This document shows positions 23,320 through 32,025 of a DNA stretch of 36,489 bases, piece by piece. Source of the DNA: Bacteroidota bacterium (lineage in GTDB: Bacteria; Bacteroidota; Bacteroidia; B-17B0; Aurantibacillaceae); the NCBI GenBank assembly GCA_013816895.1, contig JACDDR010000036.1, positions 1 through 36,489 on the forward strand, given 5' to 3'. How positions within the stretch are numbered: the stretch's first letter is position 1; every line of letters begins with the position of its first letter. The position numbers and the translations under genes are program-made. The notes under the pieces were generated by a model. The model was not told the DNA's origin. It did not search any database and worked only from the letters and a program-made list of their open reading frames with translations.

Positions 23320-25854
23320 TTACCTGGCAATCAATAGTTTTTTGGTTTCCACAGTAATCCCGTTATTCTTAATACTTACAAAATAAATTCCAGGAGTTAA
23401 CCCGGTAAGGTTTATTTTATTTTCAAATTGTGCTGCTCCAGAATAGATGGTTTTTCCTAAAACATCCATAATTTCCATTTCATTCAGGCCGCTTAATTTA
23501 TTCTCAAAAGCGATTGTTATTTCATTTGACGCAGGATTCGGATAAATCGTGATCAGGTTTGCATTCTTGTTTTTAAACTCCGGTATCCCGTTCGTAGTCA
23601 ACAATCCCATCTTCATGCCATTACCAAAACTGGTTACCCATATTTCATTCTGATTGTAGGGATTAAAGAAAACCCGTTCCGGTTGCTGGAAAGGATAACT
23701 CTGTACCAGTGAAAAAGTTGGTGTTGCCGCGTTTATATTGTTCGACATCCACAAACCGTTAGTTTCACTTGTCATATAGATCTGATTGGCATTAGCAGGA
23801 TTAAAGGTGCAGGATGTTACGCGGTCAATAACCGAAGCGTTAGTTAACTTGGTCCAGCTTGTTCCACGATTAGTAGTTTTATATAAACCTCCCAAACCAT
23901 TTGGCGCTCCGCCCCAGCCGCTGAACACACCAGCGTACCATGTATTTTGTGATGCATCAAAGGGATCTACCACAATATCTTTTGTCCAGTAATACATGCC
24001 GGTATGCGATACATCCGTCCAGGAATTTAAAACGGGATCATAAATAAATACGCCGGAGCTGGCCGTAAATACACCGGATGAATTCCTTCTGCCTGAGTAG
24101 GTAGCAACCATTTTCCCATCGTTTAACACAACGATACTCGCAGGGTGCTTTTCGGTTCTCGGAGGATTGGGCAAAAGCGTCCAGGTAGATGTTGCAAGGT
24201 TATTCAAGTCACTTGTAACGTAAATTCCTCCCAGTCCCGTTCCGCCACTGTAGTGAATAACACTGGCATAGGCACGGTTGGCATTATTAGGATCGAGCGT
24301 TATCCAAAATACGGGATGATTAAATACTTTTAAATTTTGCCAGGTGCCTCCGTTGTTTGTTGAATAAATAATTTTACCATTGGCATCCGTTGCATCCAGA
24401 ATATTGTCCTGTAACCGTGTGCTTTGGTACATATCATGAATGTTGGAGGTTCCGGCAAACAGCGTACCGTTAGTTGGATGCTGTGCGACACGATACATCG
24501 AATTAGCAGTACTTCCCGTATAATTAAATGACCAGGAGTTTCCGGCATCCGTACTTTTTATTCCCCTGATATCAGAAAAACAAGACCACATGGTATTCGC
24601 ATTCATCCAATGTACTTGCCAGCAGGTTGTGTTTTCAATCCCCGAACTTTGGTAGCTCTGCCCTGTAGGAGTATTTGCCGCTACCGGATGCTGTCCGGCA
24701 TTGTTCACGTAAGCCTGTTGCCAGGATGTTCCTCCATTCGAAGTCCGGTGAACAAAACCAAAATCCCCAAAAATAACTGAATTCGAATTATTAGGTGCTA
24801 CCGCAATGGCAAAAGGACATTCGCCGTAGGTCCAGTTTTTATCGCCTCCCTGCCCGCTCCAGCCGGTGTTAATATTCTGGTTACCACTTGTACTAAAAAC
24901 ATGAGACCAGGATGTTCCCGCGTTTGTTGTTTTGATGATATCAGGAACGCTGTTACTGTTGCTTCCTGCTAGATAAACGGTATTAATATCATTGCCAGCC
25001 ATGCCCACAAACATTGGAAAATCAGTAGCCGTATTAATTCCTGTTAATTTCGGCGCCCAGTTTCCGGAACCATAATCAACCGAATAAACACCAGTGGGAA
25101 AACCGAAATAAGCCGAGCCAACCAGGCCCACATATACATTAGCTGCATTTGCGGTAATGCAAAATAACCGTGTAGTTGTTCCTGATTTTGCACCTGCGAA
25201 TGACCAGATCCTGTCGGTTGATGGAATTCCCGTAATGGTTGATGTTGTCCAGGAAGACCCACCGTTGGTTGAAACCAGAAGTCCATCGTTCGTTCCTATA
25301 TAAATGTTATTGCCATCGAAAAAAACTCCGCCCACAACATTTCCCGCACCACTGTTTGTAGCAGTATGAATACTTGTGAAGGTATTTCCTCCGTTAGAAG
25401 AAAAATAAATATTGCTGTAATACGAAATAATCAGCCTGTTAGGATTATTGTAATCGGCGTCGATGCTAAAGGTTTCCTGTGTATTATCAGGGTTCCCGGG
25501 CAGTGCGGACCAGGTAACACCATTATCGGTACTTTTTTTAGGGATAATCATATTGTTGGCATAGCTGACTGTATATAATAATCCAACGCTTGAAGTAAAG
25601 CACACTTTGGAATTATGCCCACCGATCACCTGCTGAAAGTTAACCTGTGAGTAGGAGTCGCCAAAGGTTGTTGAATGAAACAGCTCGCCCATATCGCAGG
25701 CCACGTAATACTCGTTATTATTTGCAGGATTAATAGATAGGGCGAATAATGCGCCTCCTCCTCCGATACCTTTTGACGAAAAGGATGCAGGTTGCGAATA
25801 GACGTTCAGGATCAGTCCTGAAAGGAAAACCAAACAAAGATTTTTCATGGTCAT
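23320..25854 (-). CDS. Secreted Asp-box (VPS10/GH74-like) beta-propeller protein with T9SS tail
   Basis: The 844-residue protein has a signal peptide (1-20) and a long propeller region with at least eight Asp-box motifs of the S/T-x-D/N-x-G-x-T/S-W/F form, for example STDNGVTW, SSNGGNTF, STNGGSSW, TTNAGTSW, TSNGGTSW, STDAGNSW, STNNGGTW and TTNRGTSW. The opening (GIGGGGALFALSINP) and the late WGGAPNGLGGLYKTTNRG recall GH74 xyloglucanase or sortilin-like two-propeller proteins. I cannot point to the catalytic acidic pair, so enzymatic activity is not claimed. Residues from about 770 form a T9SS type A sorting domain (ITIYPNPASNEITIAF, LTPGIYFVSI, KKLLIAR end). It would be surface-exposed or released. 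It converges with the esterase gene, and the two could act on the same extracellular polymer, which is inference only. Confidence 0.85.
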   Translation of the reverse strand: MTMKNLCLVFLSGLILNVYSQPASFSSKGIGGGGALFALSINPANNNEYYVACDMGELFHSTTFGDSYSQVNFQQVIGGHNSKVCFTSSVGLLYTVSYANNMIIPKKSTDNGVTWSALPGNPDNTQETFSIDADYNNPNRLIISYYSNIYFSSNGGNTFTSIHTATNSGAGNVVGGVFFDGNNIYIGTNDGLLVSTNGGSSWTTSTITGIPSTDRIWSFAGAKSGTTTRLFCITANAANVYVGLVGSAYFGFPTGVYSVDYGSGNWAPKLTGINTATDFPMFVGMAGNDINTVYLAGSNSNSVPDIIKTTNAGTSWSHVFSTSGNQNINTGWSGQGGDKNWTYGECPFAIAVAPNNSNSVIFGDFGFVHRTSNGGTSWQQAYVNNAGQHPVAANTPTGQSYQSSGIENTTCWQVHWMNANTMWSCFSDIRGIKSTDAGNSWSFNYTGSTANSMYRVAQHPTNGTLFAGTSNIHDMYQSTRLQDNILDATDANGKIIYSTNNGGTWQNLKVFNHPVFWITLDPNNANRAYASVIHYSGGTGLGGIYVTSDLNNLATSTWTLLPNPPRTEKHPASIVVLNDGKMVATYSGRRNSSGVFTASSGVFIYDPVLNSWTDVSHTGMYYWTKDIVVDPFDASQNTWYAGVFSGWGGAPNGLGGLYKTTNRGTSWTKLTNASVIDRVTSCTFNPANANQIYMTSETNGLWMSNNINAATPTFSLVQSYPFQQPERVFFNPYNQNEIWVTSFGNGMKMGLLTTNGIPEFKNKNANLITIYPNPASNEITIAFENKLSGLNEMEIMDVLGKTIYSGAAQFENKINLTGLTPGIYFVSIKNNGITVETKKLLIAR

Positions 25855-25950
25855 AATTTTATTCTATGAATTTAAAATAAAATTTCGAATTAAAATGGCT
25901 TAAAGAACAATAAGGAAGATTAACTAATCAATTCTTAAACCTAAATGGAA

Positions 25951-26748
25951 TTAATAAGGACTTTGCTTTCTGATGAGCTTGTTGAATAATTTTGGAAGCA
26001 GTCGTTTAATCTTAACCAGCAGCAATTCTTTTCCACCAATCAAAATTTCTTCCTGGTCGTTTTGAATTGCCGCAATAATTTGCTTCGCGCACTCCTGCGC
26101 GCTCATTGCGTTTTCGTGACTTTCGTCCATTTTATTGTGGGAAGAGCCGGAAGAAGTAACAGCGTTGAACGATACATTTGTTTTTATTTTACCTGGACAA
26201 ACCAATAACGTTTTTATTCCCAGAGACTCTGTTTCCAACCTTAAGGATTCAAAGAAACCATGCAGCGCATGTTTTGCAGCGCTGTATGACGACCGCAGAT
26301 AAAATCCAAATTTCCCGGCTATGCTGCTAACCACAACAATCTGTCCTTCTTTCTGACGTTTCATGTAAGGAAGAACAGCTTTTGTAATGTTAATATGAGC
26401 GAAATAATTTACCTCCATTATTTTACGGTCTATTTCAACAGGGGTTTCTATAACTGAAGAACGCTGGCTGAAACCGCCATTATTTACCAGCATATCAATG
26501 CGACCGAATTTATTAATGATCTGTGCGATTAGTGAAGAAGCATTGGAAGTATTTTCCAGATCAAAAGGAAGAATAAAAAGATCGAGAGGTGGAAGGTTCG
26601 TAGCTACACCTACCCTTTTTAATTCTTCTTCACGTCGTGCTGATAATACGAGGCGTGCGCCCATGCGAGCCAGTTCAAGTGCAAGAGCCTCTCCGATTCC
26701 TGAAGATGCGCCGGTAATCCAGATAACTTTGTCTTTAAAACTCTCCAT
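25951..26748 (-). CDS. SDR family short-chain dehydrogenase/reductase
   Basis: The 265-residue classical SDR has TGASSGIG (12-19) for the cofactor, NNGG (89-92), active-site Ser in VVVSSIAGKFG (S141 or S142) and YSAAK (Y155, K159). The Arg-rich stretch after the glycine motif (SARREEEL) favours NADP(H). The profile resembles the DHRS7-like group, with a C-terminal extension rich in Leu and Lys (LLVKIKRLLPKLFNKLIRK) that could associate with membrane. The substrate is unknown. The ATG overlaps the 3' end of the GT9 gene by 14 bp, so it is translated from the same message as the two glycosyltransferases. It may be an unrelated passenger in a glycan operon. Confidence 0.9.
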   Translation of the reverse strand: MESFKDKVIWITGASSGIGEALALELARMGARLVLSARREEELKRVGVATNLPPLDLFILPFDLENTSNASSLIAQIINKFGRIDMLVNNGGFSQRSSVIETPVEIDRKIMEVNYFAHINITKAVLPYMKRQKEGQIVVVSSIAGKFGFYLRSSYSAAKHALHGFFESLRLETESLGIKTLLVCPGKIKTNVSFNAVTSSGSSHNKMDESHENAMSAQECAKQIIAAIQNDQEEILIGGKELLLVKIKRLLPKLFNKLIRKQSPY

Positions 26749-27757
26749 GTTGTTCGATCAAATCTACGACTTGTTGCGGATTAATTTTACGTATGCAATC
26801 GCAATCTTCATTATTAAAACATCTTTCACAATTCTCATCAAACACAACATAATGCGCGTCCTTTCCAAGGGGCATCCACCTTCCCGGATGAATGGGCCGT
26901 TTGGTTGAAAACAAACCAATGGCTTTTTTATTTAGTGCCGCCGCAATGTGAAGCGGCCCGGTACTGGCTGCAACCAACGAATCGCATTCCGCAATAAAAG
27001 CAATGAACTGCTGGAGCGATAGTTTTCCCGTTAAATTTATTACGCGCGGAAATGCGTGCAAAAAGTCCTGCATAAGTTTTCCATCTTCAGCAGTGCCGCT
27101 TATAAATACCTGATATTTTTGAACGTTTAATAAGTCAATTAACTTAGAAAAATTTTCGAGTCCCCATTCCTTTGCGCTGCCTTTGGATTTGGGATGTAAA
27201 ATAACATTGAATTTATTTTTATCTATTAATGAGGTGTACACGGGATCGAGCGCCGGAACTTTATTAAAACCGTAATAATTATAAATTTCTTTCAAAGGCA
27301 CTTCTGTATTGATCTTGAGAAAATCGAGAAGCTTTAAGTTTAACTGGGACTCATGAAGATAAGAGTTCTTACGCGATAACCTTATAAGCTTGTTACATGT
27401 AAGCCAATGATACAGTCTGTTGGTAGTGCCCACTCTTAAGGGCACGACAGATCGCGCTAAAAAAGCAATTCTCTTTTTCGGGAATACGTGAATGATAACG
27501 TCAGCATGCACCTCCCTTAACAATAATTTCTGATTTTTTTTGTCAAGCTTTTCAAGCTCATCGTAATTTAAAAACTCATCTACGTGTTCGCTAAGCGCAA
27601 TAACGTCTTTCGTATATGTCCTGCCTAAAAATATAATTTTACTTTTTGGGAAATACTTCTTAATGAGCCCCGCCATTGGCAAAGTCAGAACTACATCGCC
27701 AATACTATCCGTACGGCTCAGTATAATTTTAAAGTTATCCGGAAGTTTTTTGATGAT
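26735..27757 (-). CDS. Glycosyltransferase family 9 (heptosyltransferase-like), start uncertain
   Basis: The conserved body matches GT9 ADP-heptose:LPS heptosyltransferases: RTDSIGDVVLTLPMAGL near the N terminus, VILHPKSKGSAKEWGLENF (donor-side motif), VFISGTAEDG, LTGKLSLQQF, and SLVAASTGPLHIAAALNKKAIGLF in two pieces. A Cys-rich end follows (ENCERCFNNEDCDC). The start is the oddity. Ordinary start codons occur only at TTG 27682 or ATG 27676, which would cut off the RTDSIGDVVLT nucleotide-fold motif. The frame is open back to the TAA at 27769-27767 with no ATG, GTG or TTG in between. I give 27757 (ATC) as the upper limit; ATT at 27727 or CTG at 27721 are alternatives, giving about 328-340 residues. 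It overlaps the GT2 3' end, so coupled translation is likely. It probably adds a core-oligosaccharide or surface-glycan sugar. Confidence 0.8.
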   Translation of the reverse strand: MIKKLPDNFKIILSRTDSIGDVVLTLPMAGLIKKYFPKSKIIFLGRTYTKDVIALSEHVDEFLNYDELEKLDKKNQKLLLREVHADVIIHVFPKKRIAFLARSVVPLRVGTTNRLYHWLTCNKLIRLSRKNSYLHESQLNLKLLDFLKINTEVPLKEIYNYYGFNKVPALDPVYTSLIDKNKFNVILHPKSKGSAKEWGLENFSKLIDLLNVQKYQVFISGTAEDGKLMQDFLHAFPRVINLTGKLSLQQFIAFIAECDSLVAASTGPLHIAAALNKKAIGLFSTKRPIHPGRWMPLGKDAHYVVFDENCERCFNNEDCDCIRKINPQQVVDLIEQHGEF

Positions 27758-28502
27758 ATAATTGTCTTATTTTTTTATACTTTAGATATGTAGCATAGGC
27801 CGAAATTTTTGAGATCCGAAAACCCGCTGCTCCATCTAAAAACCCCAGATGTAAAAAATAATGGTCGATAAATTTCGCTACAGGGTTTACAAGCAGTTTA
27901 AGCGCCGGAGCTTTCTTTCCCTTTTCCACAAAAGCCTTAGAGGCAATCGTCGTGAAATATTCTACCTGTTTGTAATGATCTTCAACCGAGTAGTAGCTAT
28001 AATGCAAAATATCGCCTTTTAAGTGTTCCGTATTCTTATCGCCTTCAAACAGTTCGTACTTATCATGGGGATTAACGCCTGTCCATTGCCCTTTTGCACT
28101 CTTCCAAAGACGGAGTTTAGTATCCGGATACCATCCGCAGTATTTCACCCAATGGCCGCAGTAATTTGTAAGACGGTTCATGTAATAACCATCTTTTCTA
28201 AAATCTTTTTTCACCTCGAGGATTGATTTAACCAATTGCTCATCGAGCGCCTCATCTGCATCGAGCGATAAAACATACGGGTTTGATGCATAAGTAATGG
28301 CCCGGTTTTTTTGCTGTATGTGCCCGTCAAAGGCGTGCTGGAAAAATTTAACTCGGTGTTTTTCGCAAATGGCCTGTGTTTTATCCTTACTGAAAGAATC
28401 CAGCACTACGATTTCATCTGCCACGTCTTTAACCGAAAGAAGGCAGCGGTCCAGGTTCTTTTCTTCGTTATAGGTAATTATTACGACGGATAATTTTATC
28501 AC
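27735..28502 (-). CDS. Glycosyltransferase family 2 (WaaE/KdtX-like)
   Basis: The 255-residue GT-A enzyme has the family opening LSVVIITYNEEKNLDRCL (4-21), the nucleotide-binding VVLDSFSKDKT (32-42) and a D-x-D motif at D81-A-D83 (SLDADEAL). The acceptor region TNYCGHWVKYCGWYPD, KLRLWKS and GVNPHDKYE closely follows the WaaE/KdtX group, which adds a beta-1,4-glucose to the LPS inner core. No transmembrane segment is obvious except a hydrophobic C-terminal stretch, so it likely acts at the inner face of the cytoplasmic membrane. It is the first gene of a minus-strand GT2-GT9-SDR unit and is divergent from the GT-C/TPR gene across only 25 bp. The precise donor and acceptor are inferred from family resemblance. 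Confidence 0.92.
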   Translation of the reverse strand: MIKLSVVIITYNEEKNLDRCLLSVKDVADEIVVLDSFSKDKTQAICEKHRVKFFQHAFDGHIQQKNRAITYASNPYVLSLDADEALDEQLVKSILEVKKDFRKDGYYMNRLTNYCGHWVKYCGWYPDTKLRLWKSAKGQWTGVNPHDKYELFEGDKNTEHLKGDILHYSYYSVEDHYKQVEYFTTIASKAFVEKGKKAPALKLLVNPVAKFIDHYFLHLGFLDGAAGFRISKISAYATYLKYKKIRQLYHQKTSG

Positions 28503-28515
28503 GATTTAAAAATAC

Positions 28516-28523
28516 TATTTTTG
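28516..28523 (+). promoter_or_regulatory. Possible -7 element at the start of the GT-C/TPR gene
   Basis: TATTTTTG here is an exact fit to the Bacteroidota -7 consensus TAnnTTTG, but no TTG lies 19-21 bp upstream. It ends 4 bp before the GTG at 28528, so use of it would give a leaderless or nearly leaderless mRNA. The site is AT-rich and the match may be chance. Confidence 0.25.
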
Positions 28524-28527
28524 CTTA

Positions 28528-30354
28528 GTGATCGGCCAATTAAAAAATACATTTAATCAACATTTACTGCTTGTTATCGCACTTATTGTCTGCGCGCTGG
28601 TGTATTCCAAATTTCTTTTTTTTGGCCATATCAGCTGGGACGATCCTGAAATGGTTTTTAAAAATAAAGCGGTGCGCGACATGGATCTGAAAGCACTGTT
28701 CAGCAATCATTATGTAGGAAATTATATTCCGGTAACAATGACCGTGCACTCACTTGCCTGGCTTTTTTTTGAAAGCAATGATACCGGTCATCACCTTTTA
28801 AATATTTTGCTTCACCTTTTCAACGGCATTCTTGTTTATAGAGCCGGAAAGATAATTTTCAAGAACAACCATATTGCAGTTACAGGGCTGATTATTTTCC
28901 TACTTCACCCATTACAGGTGGAGTCTGTTGGCTGGATCAGCGAATTAAAAAATATTTTATCTGCTACGTTCTATCTCGCCGCGCTGTTAACGTATTGCAA
29001 ATTCAGAGAAACCAAAAGGCCGGCATTTTATCTTTTTTCGATCGCATATTTTGCAGCTGCCTGTTTGAGTAAATCCTCCGCTGTAGTGTTTCCCCTTGTT
29101 CTTATCGTTTTAGATTTTTTTCTTGATAAACGAATTTCAGGAAAAAATATTTTAAATAAATTGCCTTTTCTTGCTTTGTCGGTTCTTTTTGGCATTATCA
29201 ATATTAAAGCACAAACGGCAGACCAGTTTATCAATTATTCGCATGCTTTTCCGTATTTCCAAAGAATTGGTCTGGCAGGATTCGCACTCCTGAAATATTT
29301 GGGGTTGTTTCTTGTTCCCAACAACCTGAGCATTATTTATCCCTACCCTGAATTAAAAACATCTGTTATCGTAACTGGCTATCTGTTTCTTGCAGTTATT
29401 TCGGGCATCCTTATCTACCTTGTCAAAAAGAAAAAATACGATTGGCTGTTTCTTGTTCTTTTTGTTTTATTAAACCTGCTGTTGGTGCTACAGTTGCTGC
29501 CTTTCGGAGAAACGCTTTATGCCGACAGATATATGTATGTGCCCATGATTGGCTTCGCATGGCTCCTTGGAGCGTTGGCATCAAAAATTAAAATACAGCA
29601 GTTTATTATTGGCGCTGCACTTATTGCCGTTTTAGGATTTCTTACCTTTTCAAGATCCTCCGCCTGGAAAAGCGCGCTTGATTTGTATAACGACATCCTT
29701 AAAAAATACCCGACTCAATTTATTGCTTTAAACAGTGCCGGGGTGGAAAGTATGATGATGAACGATGATGGGAGGTCGCTCGAATATTTTAATAAGGCTG
29801 TTAAAGCCGCTCCCAAAAACTACAAGAGTTATTATAACCGTGGGCTTTTATATCTGAAAAACAATAAGCCCGACCTCGCCATCAAAAGTTTTAACCAGGT
29901 GATCAACCTTTATGATTACTCTAAGGCTTATGCGGGAAGGGCCTGCGCCTATTACATGCTGAATGATTTCCCAAAAGCGATAAACGACGCGAGGCATGTA
30001 CTTGAAATGGAGACAAACAATCCAAAAGCACATTTCGTACTCGGCAATTGTTATGACGCAATGAACAAATTGCCCGATGCGATGCGGGAATACAATAAAT
30101 GTATTGAATTAAATAACGAAGATCCTGATTACTATTTTAAACGTGCGATTGTTTTTGGAAAGGAACAGGACTTTACTTCTTGCCTTAACGACCTTTCCCT
30201 TTGCATTGAATTAAATCCATTTTATTATGAAGCCTATTATTGGCGGGGAGTGGCTAAGGTCAACCTGAAACAAGATCCCTGCGATGATTTCAGAATTTCG
30301 GCGCGTAATAATGTACCACAAGCTGTTGCCGCCTTTAATAAATATTGCCGTTAA
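28528..30354 (+). CDS. GT-C (PMT/TMTC-like) membrane protein with C-terminal TPR repeats
   Basis: The 608-residue protein has a multi-spanning membrane half (about 10-12 helices, residues 12-385) and about six TPR units (about 390-605). The first periplasmic loop carries the acidic pair D38-D39 (ISWDDPEMVF), as in GT-C enzymes that use polyprenyl-phosphate sugars. HPLQVESVGWISELKNIL (127-144) is the characteristic motif of the bacterial TMTC/O-mannosyltransferase-like TPR family. It may transfer a sugar from a lipid carrier to protein or glycan on the periplasmic side, with TPRs binding the acceptor or a partner. The start is GTG at 28528; no ATG occurs before the first helix. It lies 9 bp before the amidase gene on the same strand and is divergent from the GT2 gene. 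Catalytic function is inferred. Confidence 0.87.
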   Translation: MIGQLKNTFNQHLLLVIALIVCALVYSKFLFFGHISWDDPEMVFKNKAVRDMDLKALFSNHYVGNYIPVTMTVHSLAWLFFESNDTGHHLLNILLHLFNGILVYRAGKIIFKNNHIAVTGLIIFLLHPLQVESVGWISELKNILSATFYLAALLTYCKFRETKRPAFYLFSIAYFAAACLSKSSAVVFPLVLIVLDFFLDKRISGKNILNKLPFLALSVLFGIINIKAQTADQFINYSHAFPYFQRIGLAGFALLKYLGLFLVPNNLSIIYPYPELKTSVIVTGYLFLAVISGILIYLVKKKKYDWLFLVLFVLLNLLLVLQLLPFGETLYADRYMYVPMIGFAWLLGALASKIKIQQFIIGAALIAVLGFLTFSRSSAWKSALDLYNDILKKYPTQFIALNSAGVESMMMNDDGRSLEYFNKAVKAAPKNYKSYYNRGLLYLKNNKPDLAIKSFNQVINLYDYSKAYAGRACAYYMLNDFPKAINDARHVLEMETNNPKAHFVLGNCYDAMNKLPDAMREYNKCIELNNEDPDYYFKRAIVFGKEQDFTSCLNDLSLCIELNPFYYEAYYWRGVAKVNLKQDPCDDFRISARNNVPQAVAAFNKYCR

Positions 30355-30363
30355 AATTATAAT

Positions 30364-31161
30364 ATGAAAGTTACACTCATACAATCTGCATTATTCTGGG
30401 AAGATTCTCCAAAAAATATTTCCCATTTTGATTCACTGCTTTCTTCAATAAAAGAAACAACAGACCTGATTATTCTTCCTGAAATGTTTACAACAGGATT
30501 TGCAATGAACCCGGAAGCGTTTGTGGAACCCGCGAATGGCACAACTCTGCAATGGCTTAGGGAAAAAGCGAAAGAAAAAAACGCTGTAATAACCGGCAGT
30601 GTGGCCGTTGAAGAAAAAGGAAATTACTATAACCGCTTGTTTTGGGTTCAACCCAATGGCGAATATCAGTATTATAATAAACGTCATTTATTCAGAATGG
30701 CGAAGGAAGATCAATTTTATACAGCGGGTAATAAAAAAATAATTGGCAAAATAAATGATTGGAATATTTGTCCGCTTGTTTGTTATGATTTGCGTTTTCC
30801 AGTATGGAGCAGGAATACGTTTAAGAAAGTAAGCGAAACCAATTGTGAGGCAGAATATGATGTTTTAATATATGTTGCTAATTGGCCCGAGGTTCGCAGC
30901 TACCCGTGGAAACAGCTTTTAATAGCGCGCGCCATCGAAAACCAGTGTTATGTAATAGGTCTGAATCGCATTGGTAAAGACGGAAATGGTTTTGATCATT
31001 CCGGCGACAGTGTTGTAATTAATCCACGCGGAGAAATAATAAGCAACATAAAAGCGAACGAGGAAATTATTCAGACCATAGAACTGGACAAAAATTATCT
31101 GGAGGAATTCCGAAAGATTTTTCCTGTTGGATTGGATGCAGATGATTTTGAACTAAAGTAA
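30364..31161 (+). CDS. Nitrilase-superfamily amidase, omega-amidase (YafV) type
   Basis: The 265-residue protein has the Glu-Lys-Cys triad of carbon-nitrogen hydrolases: E40 in LILPEMF written ILPEMFTTGF, K106 in YNKRHLF and C140 in LVCYDLRFP. Other matches are the VANWPEVRSYPWKQLLIARA region and NQCYVIGLNRIGKDG. The MFTTGF and CYDLRFPVWSRN details point to the omega-amidase/YafV group, which hydrolyses 2-oxoglutaramate or 2-oxosuccinamate to the oxoacid and ammonia in metabolite repair. It is cytoplasmic, with no signal peptide, and full length for the family. The gene is 9 bp after the membrane GT-C/TPR gene, so co-transcription is likely, although no shared pathway is evident. Confidence 0.92.
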   Translation: MKVTLIQSALFWEDSPKNISHFDSLLSSIKETTDLIILPEMFTTGFAMNPEAFVEPANGTTLQWLREKAKEKNAVITGSVAVEEKGNYYNRLFWVQPNGEYQYYNKRHLFRMAKEDQFYTAGNKKIIGKINDWNICPLVCYDLRFPVWSRNTFKKVSETNCEAEYDVLIYVANWPEVRSYPWKQLLIARAIENQCYVIGLNRIGKDGNGFDHSGDSVVINPRGEIISNIKANEEIIQTIELDKNYLEEFRKIFPVGLDADDFELK

Positions 31162-31298
31162 GCTAAAAAAGATAACTACATGGAGTTCTCAGATTATTTG
31201 GCTTATTAGTTTAAATTTAAACGGGAGATGCTTTTCCAAAGTAAGAATGACATAAGGTTACCTTCTTTAAGAAATGGTATAAATAAAAAAATCTTTTC
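31162..31298. other. Intergenic region with a perfect 14-bp palindrome
   Basis: This 137-bp AT-rich gap separates the amidase and DUF2459 genes. It contains the perfect palindrome GTTTAAATTTAAAC at 31209-31222, flanked by ordinary AT-rich sequence. Such a site could be an operator, but its composition makes chance plausible. No ORF or clear terminator T-run is present. Confidence 0.4.
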
Positions 31299-31982
31299 AT
31301 GCTAAAACGCGTTTTTAAACTTGTTCTTAAAACTTTTCTGGTTATTGTATTAGCGCTTGGTACATATATGCTGGCGGCCTTTACGCTTCCAAACATTACA
31401 GTTAACAATTCATTCGTCAATAAAAAAGAAGGGGTGAAAATTTATATTGTGTCCAATGGAGTCCACACGGATATTGTGGTGCCGGTAAAAAATAAAAACA
31501 GGGATTGGACAAAACTATTTCCACCGGAAAGTTTTGACGTAAAAGACAGCATTTATAATTATATGGCCTTTGGCTGGGGAGACAAAGGTTTTTATCTAGA
31601 TACACCAACCTGGGGCGACCTTACATTTTCGACTGCTTTCAAAGCTGCATTTGGCATCGGTTCCACGGCTATGCATGTGCGTTATTTAAAACTACCAAAC
31701 ATTATCCCCGACAAAACTGTTGCATTAATAATTGATGAAAAAAGCTATAACGAATTAATTCAGCTTATTGAAAAAAGTTTTGAAAAAACAAACGATGCAG
31801 TTATAAAGATCGATCATCCCGGCTATAACGACCATGATAGATTTTACGAAGCCAACGGAACCTATTCAGCTTTTAAGACATGTAATGTCTGGACCAACAC
31901 TTGTTTAAAAACCATCGGAGTTAAAGTATCAGTCTGGAGCCCTTTCTCTAAAGGATTAATAAATTCGTTGAAGCAGAACTAG
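31299..31982 (+). CDS. DUF2459/TIGR02117 family protein
   Basis: The 227-residue protein has an N-terminal membrane anchor or signal (about residues 7-28) and then the DUF2459 signature: IVSNGVHTDIVVPV (50-63), YMAFGWGDKGFYLDTPTWGDL and a late KTCNVWTNTCLK. The family is known only as conserved hypothetical, sometimes near urease genes. The conserved His in VHTD and Cys in CNxWTN are suggestive of a thiol-hydrolase-like active site, but I know of no demonstration. It should face the periplasm. The ATG was chosen because the charged MLKRVFK precedes the hydrophobic segment. It stands alone, with 137 bp before and 266 bp after it, so it probably has its own promoter. Confidence 0.85.
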   Translation: MLKRVFKLVLKTFLVIVLALGTYMLAAFTLPNITVNNSFVNKKEGVKIYIVSNGVHTDIVVPVKNKNRDWTKLFPPESFDVKDSIYNYMAFGWGDKGFYLDTPTWGDLTFSTAFKAAFGIGSTAMHVRYLKLPNIIPDKTVALIIDEKSYNELIQLIEKSFEKTNDAVIKIDHPGYNDHDRFYEANGTYSAFKTCNVWTNTCLKTIGVKVSVWSPFSKGLINSLKQN

Positions 31983-32025
31983 GATTTTTTTAATCCCTAA
32001 AGTTTCTCAACAGGGACAATTTTGT

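Noticed and set aside
23316-23340. ATTGC/GCAAT inverted repeat at the esterase/propeller junction
   Set aside because: The stem is 5 bp with no T-run on either side, and most of it is inside the propeller gene's 3' end.
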